A DNA stretch of 64,000 bases from Luteococcus sp048595755 (GCF_048595755.1 NZ_CP184360.1:62001-126000), one strand, 5' to 3'; shown: positions 32,148 through 41,128, numbered from the stretch's first letter. Translations and numbers: made by a program. The notes: generated from the sequence alone by a model not told the origin.

Positions 32148-34835
32148 TCACAGGTCGCCCGGGCGGTTCGAGTTCCCCCGCGCGGTGGGCGGGGCGTCCA
32201 GTTGCTCCATCAGCCCGGCCCCCTCGATGTCCACTTGCGGCAGCAGGCGCTGCAGCCAGCCCGGCAGCCACCAGGCGCGTTCGCCCGCGAGGTACAGCAC
32301 CGCCGGCATCAGGGCCATCCGCACCAGGAAGGCGTCCAGCAGGATGCCCACGGCGAGGGCGAAACCGAACTGTCGAATCGTGGTGTCGTCGGTCAGCACG
32401 AAGCCGGCGAAGACGGACACCATGATCACGGCCGCCGCCAGGACGACCCGGCTGGCATGGTGGAAGCCGTCCAGGACCGCTTGCCGGGCGGCAGCGCCCC
32501 GGACGTGTTCCTCCCTGATGGCGGTGCCCAGGAAGACCTGGTAGTCCATCGCCAGCCCATAGAGGATGCCCGTTGCCATGATGGGCAGGAAGCTCAGGAT
32601 GGGGCCGGCGCGGTCCGCACCCACCAGCCACCCCAGCGATCCGGTGCCGAAGACCAGCACGGTGAGCCCCAGCGCAGCCCCGATGGACAGCAGGAAACCC
32701 AGGGTGGCGGCTGCGGGCACGACCAGGGAGCGGAAGACGAGCACGAGGATCAGCAGCGACAGGCCGAGGACGATGGCCAAGTAGGTGGGAATGGCGGCGC
32801 GCAGCACGTCGGACAGGTCCAGGTTCAGCGCCGTCAGCCCGGTGACGCCGGTGCTGGCGATCCCCTCGGGGCTGTCCCGCCGCAGCTGGTGCACCAGCGC
32901 ACTGGTCGACGATGCATCAGGCCCGTCGGTGGGGGTGACGGCAAAGACGAGCAGGGTGTGGCCCCGGGTGGCACCCATCAGCCGGGCATCGGCCACACTC
33001 GGGCGTCCGGCGAGGTCAGCCTGCCAGGACAGGAGGCGTTTCTGGTCCACCCGGGCGGCATCCTGCGGCCGCAGGGTCACGACCAGCGGCGCATTGGCCC
33101 CCTCCCCCAGCGTTTGTGTGATGACATCGTAGTTTCGCCGCGAGTCGGAACCCGGGACGGCCACCGCCCCAGACGGCATCCCCAGGTGCAGATCCCGGAC
33201 CGGGAGCGCCAATGCCCCCAGGCCCAGGGTGATCACCAGGATGGTCACCAGCGGGCGCACCGTGAGCAGGCGGATCCAGCCCCGCGCCAGCCGCCCGAAC
33301 CGATGTCCGGGAAGCGACTGCCGGGCGTCGACGGCCGCGCTGCGCGGAACTCGTCGCGACCCGACCAGGAGCCCGAGCAGGGCCGGGACGGCGGTCAGGG
33401 CCAGCGCGACGGCGATGAAGACCGTCAGCGCGGCCACCAGCGCCATCGAGCTGACGAAGCCGATCCCCAGGCTGAGCAGGCCGAGGAGGGCCACCACGAC
33501 GGTGGCGCCGGCGAACAGGATCGCGCCCCCGGCGGTGGCCACCGCGCGCCCGACGCCCTCGACCTCGTCGACCCCGGCATGCCGGACCAGGGAGCGCTGC
33601 TTGTGGACGAGGAAGAGCGCGTAGTCGATTCCCACCGCCAGGCCGAGCATCAGGCCGATGGCGGGGGTGGCGGTGGTCATCTCGAAGTGCGCCGACATGG
33701 CGAAGGCACCACCCACACCAATCAGCACTCCGATCAGCGCCGTCACGAGCGGCAACCCGGCCAGGCTGAGCGACCCCAGGGTGAGCACCAGGACCACCAG
33801 GGCCACGCCGAGACCGACCGCCTCGTGGACTCCCAGCGGAGGGCTGAGGGGCTGCAGCGACGCGCTGGGCGCCGCCGTCATCCCGGCGGCTGCCAACGGC
33901 CGCTCGACGGCCGCCAACACCTCCTCCAGGGCCCCCGCGGGCAGCTCGGACAGTTGTCTGCTGAATTGCAGCGAGAGCACTGCCGCCGTCCCGTCGTGCG
34001 CCAGCAGGACGCCGGGCAGCGTCCGCCCATCGGCCGCCCGCAGCGCCGAGGCGCCCGGCGTGGAGCCGGCGGTGAGCCTCGTCAGGTCGGCCTGTGCCTG
34101 TTTCGTCGCGCTGGCCACGGCGCGCTCGAACTCGCCCTTGGGGTCCTTGACCTTCGTCGTTCCCATCGGCAATGCCGCCACGCCGTCCATGCCCAGCCGT
34201 CGCAGGTCCGCTTGCAGCCGTTCGATGTCGGTGAGGAGTTTCCCGGAGTCGGCGATCAGGGTGGCGGCGGGGGCGTCCGCCAGGTGCTGGGCACGGCCGG
34301 CGAGCGCACCGACCCGCGGTTGGATCTTGCCCAGCTGGGCCCGCTGCTCGGGTGGTAGTTGTGCGGACCTCGCCGCGAGCTTCTGCTGGGAGGTGGTCAG
34401 TTCGCCCGCGACGGCCGTGATGGTGGGTCGCAGTTCAGCGGCGAAGCGTTCCTCCACCACGCCCCGAACCTGGGCGGAGAGTTCCTTCTGCTGCGCCGCC
34501 ATGGCCTTGTCCCGGTCGACCAGGTATCCGGTGGCCCGGGCGGCGTCATGGGCCTCGGCCAAGGCGCGGGCGCGCTCGGGGGTGTCGACCCGTCCGCCAT
34601 CCTCCGCGGTGATCGCCAGCGTGCCCTGGGTTCCGTCGGCGCCGGGCAACTCCCGGGTCAGGTCGTCCAGCACCTGCTGTGCGGGGGTGCCCTTCAGGGT
34701 GAGGCTGGTGGAGACGACCTTGGGTTGGGTCACCAGAAGAGTACCGACACCGACCACCAGGATGAGCCAACCAGCCAGCACCGGGAGCGTGTGCGTGGCG
34801 GCCCAGCGCCCCCACCGATAGAGCAGACGAGACAT
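32148..34835 (-). CDS. MMPL-family RND transporter
   Basis: An 895-residue inner-membrane RND transporter of the MMPL branch, with two halves each of one transmembrane helix, a large periplasmic/extracellular loop, and a bundle of five helices (about 355-500 and 690-850). A typical family segment is GLMLGLAVGIDYALFLVHKQR (first half) and ATGILYGLAMDYQVFLGTAIREEHVRG (second half). MmpL proteins move lipids, fatty-acid derivatives or drugs; the substrate is unknown. Its first loop contains long Ala/Gln/Leu helices (STSQQKLAARSAQL). The ATG at 34835 has GAGGT four bases upstream; the GTG at 34841 is the alternative. Followed by its TetR gene. Confidence 0.93.
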   Translation of the reverse strand: MSRLLYRWGRWAATHTLPVLAGWLILVVGVGTLLVTQPKVVSTSLTLKGTPAQQVLDDLTRELPGADGTQGTLAITAEDGGRVDTPERARALAEAHDAARATGYLVDRDKAMAAQQKELSAQVRGVVEERFAAELRPTITAVAGELTTSQQKLAARSAQLPPEQRAQLGKIQPRVGALAGRAQHLADAPAATLIADSGKLLTDIERLQADLRRLGMDGVAALPMGTTKVKDPKGEFERAVASATKQAQADLTRLTAGSTPGASALRAADGRTLPGVLLAHDGTAAVLSLQFSRQLSELPAGALEEVLAAVERPLAAAGMTAAPSASLQPLSPPLGVHEAVGLGVALVVLVLTLGSLSLAGLPLVTALIGVLIGVGGAFAMSAHFEMTTATPAIGLMLGLAVGIDYALFLVHKQRSLVRHAGVDEVEGVGRAVATAGGAILFAGATVVVALLGLLSLGIGFVSSMALVAALTVFIAVALALTAVPALLGLLVGSRRVPRSAAVDARQSLPGHRFGRLARGWIRLLTVRPLVTILVITLGLGALALPVRDLHLGMPSGAVAVPGSDSRRNYDVITQTLGEGANAPLVVTLRPQDAARVDQKRLLSWQADLAGRPSVADARLMGATRGHTLLVFAVTPTDGPDASSTSALVHQLRRDSPEGIASTGVTGLTALNLDLSDVLRAAIPTYLAIVLGLSLLILVLVFRSLVVPAAATLGFLLSIGAALGLTVLVFGTGSLGWLVGADRAGPILSFLPIMATGILYGLAMDYQVFLGTAIREEHVRGAAARQAVLDGFHHASRVVLAAAVIMVSVFAGFVLTDDTTIRQFGFALAVGILLDAFLVRMALMPAVLYLAGERAWWLPGWLQRLLPQVDIEGAGLMEQLDAPPTARGNSNRPGDL

Positions 34836-34858
34836 GAACACCTCACAACGAGAGTAAT

Positions 34859-34911
34859 TGCACTATGTGCATTTTTACACTTTGCGCACTTTCGCACAAA
34901 TGGTGGGCTCA
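34859..34911. promoter_or_regulatory. Candidate TetR operator(s) upstream of mmpL
   Basis: A perfect 5-3-5 palindrome TGCACTATGTGCA (34859-34871), followed by a similar GCGCACTTTCGCAC block (34884-34897) in an AT-rich stretch otherwise unusual here. It lies between the divergent mmpL and DUF4439 genes. Part of it overlaps the likely mmpL promoter, with TTGTGC on the minus strand near 34909. Confidence 0.45.
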
Positions 34912-34934
34912 CGCCTGCCACCCCCCGAACCGTC

Positions 34935-34940
34935 TAGGAT
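34935..34940 (+). promoter_or_regulatory. -10-like TAGGAT, six bases before the DUF4439 gene
   Basis: TAGGAT, six bases (CGGCCC), then ATG at 34947. It may be a -10 for a leaderless transcript or an AGGA ribosome-binding site. Confidence 0.4.
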
Positions 34941-34946
34941 CGGCCC

Positions 34947-35921
34947 ATGCGCAGCCCCGCACCCACCCGCCGAGCACTCCTGCTGGGCGCCTCGACGCTG
35001 AGCGTCGGGATGATGTGCGGGTGTGTCCCCTCCCCGACGATCCGGGGCGGTCGCGCCGCCGAACCCGTCGCCGCCGCCACCCCGGATACCGCGCTGGTGC
35101 AGGCCCGCGCCGACGAGCGGGCCCTCGTTGGCCTGCTGAGTACTGCCGTTGCCGGGACAGGCAAGCGCACCCCGGCCCAGACCACCGCCCTGAGGCAACT
35201 GCTGGCCGCGCACACCACCCACCTGCGGGTACTGGAGCGTCCCGACCCGCTGCAGGCCGGGGCCAGCGCCCAGCCCGAGGAATCCCCCACCCCGTCAGGC
35301 GCCCCGGGTGCCGACTGGGCGGCGCTGGCCGGCCGGATCGGAGCACTGGAGAAGACCGCGCAGCAACACCACCGCGCCGCGGCCCAGACCGCGACCGATG
35401 GCCCGATGGCCCTGCTGTATGCCTCGTTGAGCACCTTCGCGGGGCTGAACACCGTGCCCGGGCGGCCCATCGCCGTGGGCCGGACCACCCCGGCCCGCGT
35501 GGAGGTGGGCAGCCGCACCGAGGCACTCGACGTGCTGCTCAGCCGGCTGCGGGCCTTGGCGGAAGGGCTGGAGATCGGCCTGGGACAGGTGCCCAGCACC
35601 GACAAGGTCGTCGAGCCCATGCGCAAACACCTCGCCGAGGTGTGGGCGGCGCGGGACCGCGTCGCGGCGCAGTTGTGGGCCGACAAGCGGGAGGTCCCGC
35701 CCGCCGAGCTGGGCTACGTGATGCCCGGTGGTTTCTCGTCGGTGGCCGAGGCCCGCAAGACCTGGGCGGCCCTGGAGGACGGGGTCACCGCCGGCTGGGC
35801 GCGCGTGGCCGCTGCCTCGACGGGGACACAGCGGGAGCAGGGCCTGGACGCGATGCTGGCTCAGGCCCGGGTTGCGCTGGCGATGGGCGCGCCGCTGACC
35901 CGTTGGCCCGGCTGGGTCTGA
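34947..35921 (+). CDS. Tat-exported lipoprotein with DUF4439 ferritin-like domain
   Basis: A 324-residue secreted protein. The N-terminus is a twin-arginine-type signal (RRALLLGASTLS) ending in a lipobox-like GMMCGC, so it should be a membrane-anchored lipoprotein (Cys24 or Cys26). The C-terminal 150 residues form an alpha-helical domain of the DUF4439 ferritin-like family; ELGYVMPGGFSSVAEARKTW is a recognisable family segment. No catalytic function is known. In Mycobacterium a similar protein lies between rimP and proS, as it does here. The C-terminal stop directly abuts the TSUP stop (TGA/TCA, no gap). Confidence 0.8.
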   Translation: MRSPAPTRRALLLGASTLSVGMMCGCVPSPTIRGGRAAEPVAAATPDTALVQARADERALVGLLSTAVAGTGKRTPAQTTALRQLLAAHTTHLRVLERPDPLQAGASAQPEESPTPSGAPGADWAALAGRIGALEKTAQQHHRAAAQTATDGPMALLYASLSTFAGLNTVPGRPIAVGRTTPARVEVGSRTEALDVLLSRLRALAEGLEIGLGQVPSTDKVVEPMRKHLAEVWAARDRVAAQLWADKREVPPAELGYVMPGGFSSVAEARKTWAALEDGVTAGWARVAAASTGTQREQGLDAMLAQARVALAMGAPLTRWPGWV

Positions 35922-36707
35922 TCAGGGCACGAACAGCACGACGGTGTCCCAGGCCAGTTTCAGGGCCAGCACCCCGACGACCAGCAGGAAGACCCTGCGC
36001 ACGAACCCATTGCCGTGCCGCACCGCCATCCGAGCCCCGAGCAGGCCTCCGGTGAGGTTGGCCACCGCCATGCACAGCGCCACGGGCCACAGGATGTGCC
36101 CGGACAGGGTGAAGACGGTGATGGCGGCGACATTGGTGGTCAGGTTGGCGAGCTTGGTCAGGGCCGAGGCCTCCAGGAAGCCGTAGCCCAACACCGCCAC
36201 CAGGCCGATCACGAAGAAGGTCCCGGTCCCCGGGCCGAGGATGCCGTCGTAGAGCCCGACCCCGGCGCCGAGGCCCAGCAGCCGCCACCAGTGCGCGGGG
36301 CCCTGATGGCGCAGGTGCTGCTGCAGGCCCAGCTGCGGACGTCGCAGGGTGTAGGCACCGACGACGAGGATGACGACCAGCACGATCGGGGTGAACCAAC
36401 GCCGGGGGACGTGCTGGGCCAGGTTGGCCCCGACGGTGGACCCCAGCCACGCGGTGGCCATCAGCGGCAGCGCACTCCCCCAGTCGACGCGGACGCTGCG
36501 CAGGTAGGTGAGGGTGGCCATCAGGGTGCCGGATGCCGCGGGGAGCTTGTTGGTTCCGGCGATGGTGGCCACCGGGGTGTCGTCGGGCAGCCCGATCAGC
36601 AGGGCCGGCAGCTGGACCAGCCCTCCCCCGCCCACGACGGCGTCGATCCAGCCCGCGACGAAGGCCGCGAGCACCAGGCCGAGCATGACGTGGGGGGCGA
36701 CGAGCAC
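35922..36707 (-). CDS. TSUP (TauE/SafE) family permease
   Basis: A 261-residue membrane protein with about seven or eight hydrophobic segments. The duplicated family motif is seen as DAVVGGGGLVQLPALL (N-terminal half) and DGILGPGTGTFFVIGLV (second half). TSUP proteins transport sulfoacetate, sulfite, or similar small anions; the substrate here is unknown. TAGGGT lies exactly six bases before the GTG start at 36707, so it may be leaderless. Convergent with the DUF4439 gene; it follows proS on the same strand, separated by a terminator and a palindrome cluster. Confidence 0.88.
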   Translation of the reverse strand: MLVAPHVMLGLVLAAFVAGWIDAVVGGGGLVQLPALLIGLPDDTPVATIAGTNKLPAASGTLMATLTYLRSVRVDWGSALPLMATAWLGSTVGANLAQHVPRRWFTPIVLVVILVVGAYTLRRPQLGLQQHLRHQGPAHWWRLLGLGAGVGLYDGILGPGTGTFFVIGLVAVLGYGFLEASALTKLANLTTNVAAITVFTLSGHILWPVALCMAVANLTGGLLGARMAVRHGNGFVRRVFLLVVGVLALKLAWDTVVLFVP

Positions 36708-36713
36708 GCCACC

Positions 36714-36719
36714 ACCCTA
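36714..36719 (-). promoter_or_regulatory. -10-like TAGGGT, six bases before TSUP GTG
   Basis: TAGGGT, six bases, then the GTG at 36707 on the minus strand. The only Shine-Dalgarno-like GGTGG is one base from the GTG. Confidence 0.45.
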
Positions 36720-36780
36720 GGGCTGGTCACGCGAAAAGCTTCACCCCGACGCGTGGGGCGGCCTCACGAAGTGCCTTGTC

Positions 36781-36890
36781 CGGTTTCGTGCGCCAGGACA
36801 CGATGGCGCCGGAAACGTGCGCCTGGCGCTGGAAACTTCGGGCGCCAGGGGTCGGTTTCGTGCGCCGGGAGTACGTGGCGCACGAAACCG
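36781..36890. repeat. Cluster of three inverted repeats sharing a TTTCGTGCGCC motif
   Basis: A perfect 14-bp stem CGGTTTCGTGCGCC (36853-36866) with its complement at 36877-36890; an imperfect relative at 36781-36817; and a CCTGGCGC/GCGCCAGG stem at 36822-36849. They are in the proS-TSUP gap with no gene on either strand. Confidence 0.75.
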
Positions 36891-36903
36891 CCGGTGGACA
36901 TGG

Positions 36904-36939
36904 CACTGCCCCCGACGCCAGACGGCATCGGGGGCAGTG
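36904..36939 (-). terminator. Terminator hairpin of proS
   Basis: A perfect 12-bp stem (CACTGCCCCCGA and its complement) with a 12-base loop begins 18 bases after the proS stop. Confidence 0.75.
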
Positions 36940-36956
36940 GCTGGGGACCGTGTGAC

Positions 36957-38717
36957 TCAGTGGCCGTGGATCTCCTTCAGCACCTCGGCCAGGGCATCCT
37001 CGACGGCCACCGAGCGCTTCTCGCCGCTCTTGCGGTCGCGGATCTCCACCTGGCCGTTGGCCAGGTCACGGCCGATCACGACGGCGGTCGGCATGCCCAG
37101 GATCTCGGTGTCGGCGAACTTCACACCGGGGCTGGCCTTGCGGTCGTCCAACAGCACTGCCACGCCCGCCTCGTCGAGTTCGGAGGCGAGCTTCTCGGCG
37201 GCGGCGAAGATCTCCTCGCCCTTGCCGGTGGCGACGATCTCGACGTCGAAGGGCGCCAGCGAACGGGGCCAGCACAGGCCCTTCTCGTCGCAGGTGCCCT
37301 CGGCGACGGCGGCCACGGCACGCGAGACTCCCACGCCGTAGGAGCCCATGGTGACAGTGACGAGCTTGCCGTTGTGGTCGAGCACCTTCAGCCCCAGCGA
37401 ATCCGCATACTTGCGGCCCAGCTGGAAGATGTGGCCCATCTCGATGCCGCGGGCCAGGGTCAGCGGGCCCGAACCGTCGGGGGCCGGGTCGCCCTCGCGC
37501 ACCTCGGCGACGTCGATCACGCCGTCGGGGGTGAAGTCGCGGCCGCAGACCAGGTCGATGACGTGGTGGCCGGGCTCGTTGGCGCCGGTCACCCAACGGG
37601 TGCCCGCCACGACGCGCGGGTCGCACAGGTAGCGCACCTTGCTGGCATTCTCCTCACCCAGCGCCTCGGGGCCGATGTAGCCCTTCTTGAGGTTCGGGTA
37701 CTTCTCGAAGTCGGCGTCGGTGAAGTCCAGCACCTCGGCCGGCTCGACGGCGGCCTCCAGGCGCTTCTCGTCGACGGCGCGATCACCGGGCAGACCGATG
37801 GCCAGCGCCTCCTCGGTGCCGTCGGGGTAGCGCAGCTTGAAGACGACATTCTTCAGGGTGTCGGCGCCGGTCCACTCGCGGTCGTCGCGGGGGAAGTCCT
37901 TGTTCAGCAGGGCGACCAGCGTCTCGATGGTCTCCGAATCCGGGGTCGCCTCGACGTGCGCGGCGGGCGCCTCGGCGTAGTCGACGGGCTCCGGGGCGCT
38001 GATCCGCACGGCCTCGACGTTGGCGGCATAGCCACCGGGCGAGCGCACGAAGGTGTCCTCACCATTGGGGGCGACGGCCAGGAACTCCTCCGACTTCGAG
38101 CCACCCATCGCGCCGGCCATGGCCTGCACGATCACGTAGTCGAAACCGAGGCGGTCGAAGATCTTGATGTAGGCCTCGCGGTGCTTCTGGTAGCTGGCCT
38201 CCAGGCCGGCGTCGTCGATGTCGAAGGAGTAGGAGTCCTTCATCACGAACTCGCGGCCGCGCAGGATGCCGGCGCGCGGCCGGGCCTCGTCGCGGTACTT
38301 GTTCTGGATCTGGTACAGCGCCAGCGGAAGGTCCTTGTAGGAGCTGTAGAGGTCCTTGACCATGAGGGTGAACATCTCCTCATGGGTGGGGCCGAGCAGC
38401 AGGTCGGCACCCTTGCGGTCCTTGAGCCGGAACAGGTTGTCGCCGTACTCGGTCCAGCGGTTGGTGTCCTCGTAGGGTTCGCGTGGCAGCAGCGCCGGGA
38501 AGTGCACCTCCTGCGCACCGATGGCCTCCATCTCCTCACGGACGATGGTCTCCACCTTGTGCAGGACCTTCAGCCCCAGCGGCAGCCAGGAGTAGATGCC
38601 GGGAGCGACGCGGCGGATGTAGCCGGCGCGCACCAGCCAACGGTGGCTGGGCACCTCGGCATCGGCGGGGTCGTCGCGCAGGGTGCGAACGAACAGCGAA
38701 CTCATGCGAGAGATCAT
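36957..38717 (-). CDS. proS: Prolyl-tRNA synthetase, bacterial type
   Basis: Class II synthetase that attaches proline to tRNA(Pro). The 586-residue protein has the bacterial layout: catalytic core motif 1 (RAGYIRRVAPGIYSWLPLGLK), motif 2 (QIQNKYRDEARPRAGILRGREF), an editing INS domain (about 225-405), motif 3 (GSYGVGVSRAVAAV) and the C-terminal anticodon-binding domain. The ATG at 38717 is favoured by AGAAGGA eight to nine bases upstream; the ATG at 38726 is too close to it and that at 38705 too far. A candidate -10 TAGGCT lies about 95 bases upstream in the leader. It is near the DUF4439 gene as in Mycobacterium. Confidence 0.97.
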   Translation of the reverse strand: MISRMSSLFVRTLRDDPADAEVPSHRWLVRAGYIRRVAPGIYSWLPLGLKVLHKVETIVREEMEAIGAQEVHFPALLPREPYEDTNRWTEYGDNLFRLKDRKGADLLLGPTHEEMFTLMVKDLYSSYKDLPLALYQIQNKYRDEARPRAGILRGREFVMKDSYSFDIDDAGLEASYQKHREAYIKIFDRLGFDYVIVQAMAGAMGGSKSEEFLAVAPNGEDTFVRSPGGYAANVEAVRISAPEPVDYAEAPAAHVEATPDSETIETLVALLNKDFPRDDREWTGADTLKNVVFKLRYPDGTEEALAIGLPGDRAVDEKRLEAAVEPAEVLDFTDADFEKYPNLKKGYIGPEALGEENASKVRYLCDPRVVAGTRWVTGANEPGHHVIDLVCGRDFTPDGVIDVAEVREGDPAPDGSGPLTLARGIEMGHIFQLGRKYADSLGLKVLDHNGKLVTVTMGSYGVGVSRAVAAVAEGTCDEKGLCWPRSLAPFDVEIVATGKGEEIFAAAEKLASELDEAGVAVLLDDRKASPGVKFADTEILGMPTAVVIGRDLANGQVEIRDRKSGEKRSVAVEDALAEVLKEIHGH

Positions 38718-38922
38718 CGAAGTCATCCTTCTGCACCGCCGGCCTTCGCGACCACCGATGGGGAACGCCCTCGGCTGCCCTTCAGCCTGGCGTCGCGGTG
38801 CAGGCGTCAGCCTATCCCCCGCACCGCCGCGCAATCACACGACCATCGGCGCCACAGTTCACGGATCGGCACGTTTTCCTTGTGCAGTTGAATTCCTCAC
38901 AGCGCTGGGGCATCCTGCTGGC

Positions 38923-38964
38923 AGAGCACTTGTGCAGTGACCCCCGAGACTGCGCAAGTGCTCT
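38923..38964 (-). terminator. Terminator hairpin of the ispG-GNAT operon
   Basis: A 16-bp stem (AGAGCACTTG and its complement, one G-T pair) with a 10-base loop, 57 bases after the GNAT stop. Confidence 0.7.
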
Positions 38965-39020
38965 CCTGCTGCCCGGGCCCGCCGGGTGACGGTCAGCAGA
39001 GCGCCGTCAGCAGAGCGTCG

Positions 39021-39881
39021 TCAGTAGAGCACGGTGGCAAAGGTGCCCACCCGGCTGAAACCCACCCGTTCGTAGAGCTTCACCGCGGCGGTGTTGTAGT
39101 CGTTGACGTACAGGCTGACCACTGGCCACTTCTCCCGGCACAGCCTGACCACCGAGACCATCGCCGGCACGGAGAGTCCCTGGCCGCGCAGCGAGGGCTC
39201 CAGCCACACGCCCTGCACCTGGCAGAACATCCCGGCCGCACACCCCACGTCGGACTTGAAGATCACGCGGCCGTCCTCGACGATGCCGAAGGCCCTCCCC
39301 TGGTTGATGGTGCGGCGCACGTGGTTGCGGTAGCTGCCGCTGGACTCCAGCGGGCTGACGCCCACCTCCTCGGTGTACATCTTCACGGCGGCCTCGAAGT
39401 AGGCGTCGAAGTCCTCCATCGTGATGCGACGCACCCGGTCGTCCCCCGGCAGTTCCCCATCGACGTTCATCGACATCAACGGCTGTTCGGGGCGCAGGTC
39501 GCGCACCGAGGACCAGTCCCCGCCCCAGCGCTGGCTCAGCCCCTCCCACAGCTTCAGGGTGGGTTCGGCCACGCCCATGATGGAGGCGGCGCGACGACGC
39601 GGCCCCAGGTAGCGGATGTAGGCGTCCAGCGCCTCGTCGTCTGCGTTCACCGGCACCAGGTTGGAACCGGCGTGGCACAGGCTGACCAAGCGCCTGTCAC
39701 GCTCGAAGCCCAGCACGGTGCACCCCAGCAGGTAGGGATCGAGCCCGGCATTGCGCACCCGCGAGGCGACGAAGACGTTCTCGAGCGGACTGCCCATGAG
39801 CAGGGCCATCACCTCGTCGAGGTCGTCATTGCTCAGGATGCGTAGGGACCCCTCGCCGCCCGAGTCTGAGCGGCGCGCCAC
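39021..39881 (-). CDS. DUF4081 + GNAT N-acetyltransferase (ispG-linked)
   Basis: A 286-residue protein: an N-terminal DUF4081 region (LSNDDLDEVMALLMGSPLENVFVASRV) and a C-terminal GNAT domain with motif A VWLEPSLRGQGLSVPAM and motif B SLYVNDYNTAAVKLYERVGF. It is the conserved downstream neighbour of ispG in actinobacteria (same order as Mycobacterium). The start is the GTG at 39881, one base after the ispG stop and with AGGTC upstream, so it is co-translated. Substrate unknown; a tie to the isoprenoid locus is only positional. Confidence 0.85.
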   Translation of the reverse strand: MARRSDSGGEGSLRILSNDDLDEVMALLMGSPLENVFVASRVRNAGLDPYLLGCTVLGFERDRRLVSLCHAGSNLVPVNADDEALDAYIRYLGPRRRAASIMGVAEPTLKLWEGLSQRWGGDWSSVRDLRPEQPLMSMNVDGELPGDDRVRRITMEDFDAYFEAAVKMYTEEVGVSPLESSGSYRNHVRRTINQGRAFGIVEDGRVIFKSDVGCAAGMFCQVQGVWLEPSLRGQGLSVPAMVSVVRLCREKWPVVSLYVNDYNTAAVKLYERVGFSRVGTFATVLY

Positions 39882-39882
39882 C

Positions 39883-41025
39883 TCAGCTGACCTGGACCTC
39901 GGGCTGGCCCACTTCCGCAGATTCCGCAGCAATGCGGTTCGCCTCCTCGATCAGGGTCTGGACGATCTCGGCCTCGGGCACGGTCTTGATGACCTCACCC
40001 TTGACGAAGATCTGGCCCTTGCCATTGCCTGCCGCAACGCCCAGGTCGGCCTCACGGGCCTCCCCCGGACCGTTGACGACACAGCCCATGACCGCAACTC
40101 GCAGCGGAGCCTCGAGCCCCTCCAGGCCCTCGCTCACCTTGTCGGCCAGCCCCCAGATGTCCACCTGGGCACGGCCGCATCCGGGGCAGCTCACCACGTC
40201 GAGCTTGCGGGGGCGCAGGTTCATGGCCTCCAGCAACTTGGTGCCCACCTTGACCTCCTCGACCGGATCGGCCGAGAGCGAGACGCGGATGGTGTCACCG
40301 ATGCCCTCGGCCAGCAGGATGGCGAAGGCGGCACTCGACTTGATGGTGCCCTGGAAGGCGGGCCCGGCCTCGGTCACGCCCAGGTGCAGCGGAACGTCGG
40401 TCTGCGAGGCCAGCAGGCGGTAGGTCTGGACCATCACGATGGGGTCGTTGTGCTTGACCGAGATCTTGTAGTCCTTGAAGCCGACCTCCTCGAAGAGGCT
40501 CGCCTCCCACAGGGCCGACTCGACCAGGGCCTCGGGGGTGGCCGAGCCGTACTTCTTCATCAGGCGGGGATCCAGCGAACCGGCGTTCACACCGATGCGC
40601 AGGCTGACGCCCGCATCGGTGGCGGCCTTGGCGATCTCGGCCACCTTGTCGTCGAACTTCTTGATGTTGCCCGGGTTGACGCGCACGGCAGCACAGCCGG
40701 CGTCGATGGCGGCGAAGACGTACTTCGGCTGGAAGTGGATGTCAGCGATGACCGGGATCGCACTCTTCTTGGCGATGATCGGCAGGGCTTCGGCATCGTC
40801 CTGGCTGGGGCAGGCCACGCGCACGATGTCGCAGCCGGCCGCGGTCAGCTGGGCGATCTGCTGCAGCGTGCCGTTGATGTCGGTGGTCTTGGTGGTGGTC
40901 ATCGACTGCACCGAGATGGGATGTTCGCTGCCGACGCCGACCTTGCCGACATTGATCTGGCGGGTCTTGCGACGAGGGGCCAGGACGGGTGCGGGAAGCG
41001 AAGGCATGCCAAGTGCGACGGTCAT
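39883..41025 (-). CDS. ispG: 4-hydroxy-3-methylbut-2-enyl-diphosphate synthase
   Basis: An iron-sulfur enzyme of the MEP isoprenoid pathway, converting MEcPP to HMBPP. The 380-residue product has the TIM-barrel domain (NPISVQSMTTTKTTD, VAEIAKAATDAGVSLRIGVN) and the C-terminal [4Fe-4S] domain with CPGCGRA and MGCVVNGPGEAREADLG (three Cys ligands plus a Glu). TACTCT lies exactly six bases before the ATG at 41025 with no Shine-Dalgarno, so it may be leaderless. In other actinobacteria rseP lies immediately upstream; here a nuclease gene separates them. Followed by the GNAT gene. Confidence 0.97.
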   Translation of the reverse strand: MTVALGMPSLPAPVLAPRRKTRQINVGKVGVGSEHPISVQSMTTTKTTDINGTLQQIAQLTAAGCDIVRVACPSQDDAEALPIIAKKSAIPVIADIHFQPKYVFAAIDAGCAAVRVNPGNIKKFDDKVAEIAKAATDAGVSLRIGVNAGSLDPRLMKKYGSATPEALVESALWEASLFEEVGFKDYKISVKHNDPIVMVQTYRLLASQTDVPLHLGVTEAGPAFQGTIKSSAAFAILLAEGIGDTIRVSLSADPVEEVKVGTKLLEAMNLRPRKLDVVSCPGCGRAQVDIWGLADKVSEGLEGLEAPLRVAVMGCVVNGPGEAREADLGVAAGNGKGQIFVKGEVIKTVPEAEIVQTLIEEANRIAAESAEVGQPEVQVS

Positions 41026-41031
41026 GCCCCC

Positions 41032-41037
41032 AGAGTA
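41032..41037 (-). promoter_or_regulatory. -10-like TACTCT, six bases before ispG ATG
   Basis: TACTCT, six bases, then the ATG at 41025. No ribosome-binding site is seen, so leaderless initiation is the simplest reading. Confidence 0.45.
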
Positions 41038-41128
41038 GTGGACGACGGAACATCGGACGATGTCGCAGAGACGACGAGGGACGCGGCATCGCCCAGCTGC
41101 GGCCCCGCCCAACCTTCATCCAAACGGC

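Noticed and set aside
38718..38830. T-box or riboswitch in the proS leader
   Set aside because: No T-box antiterminator motif was found; the leader has only generic GC-rich stems.
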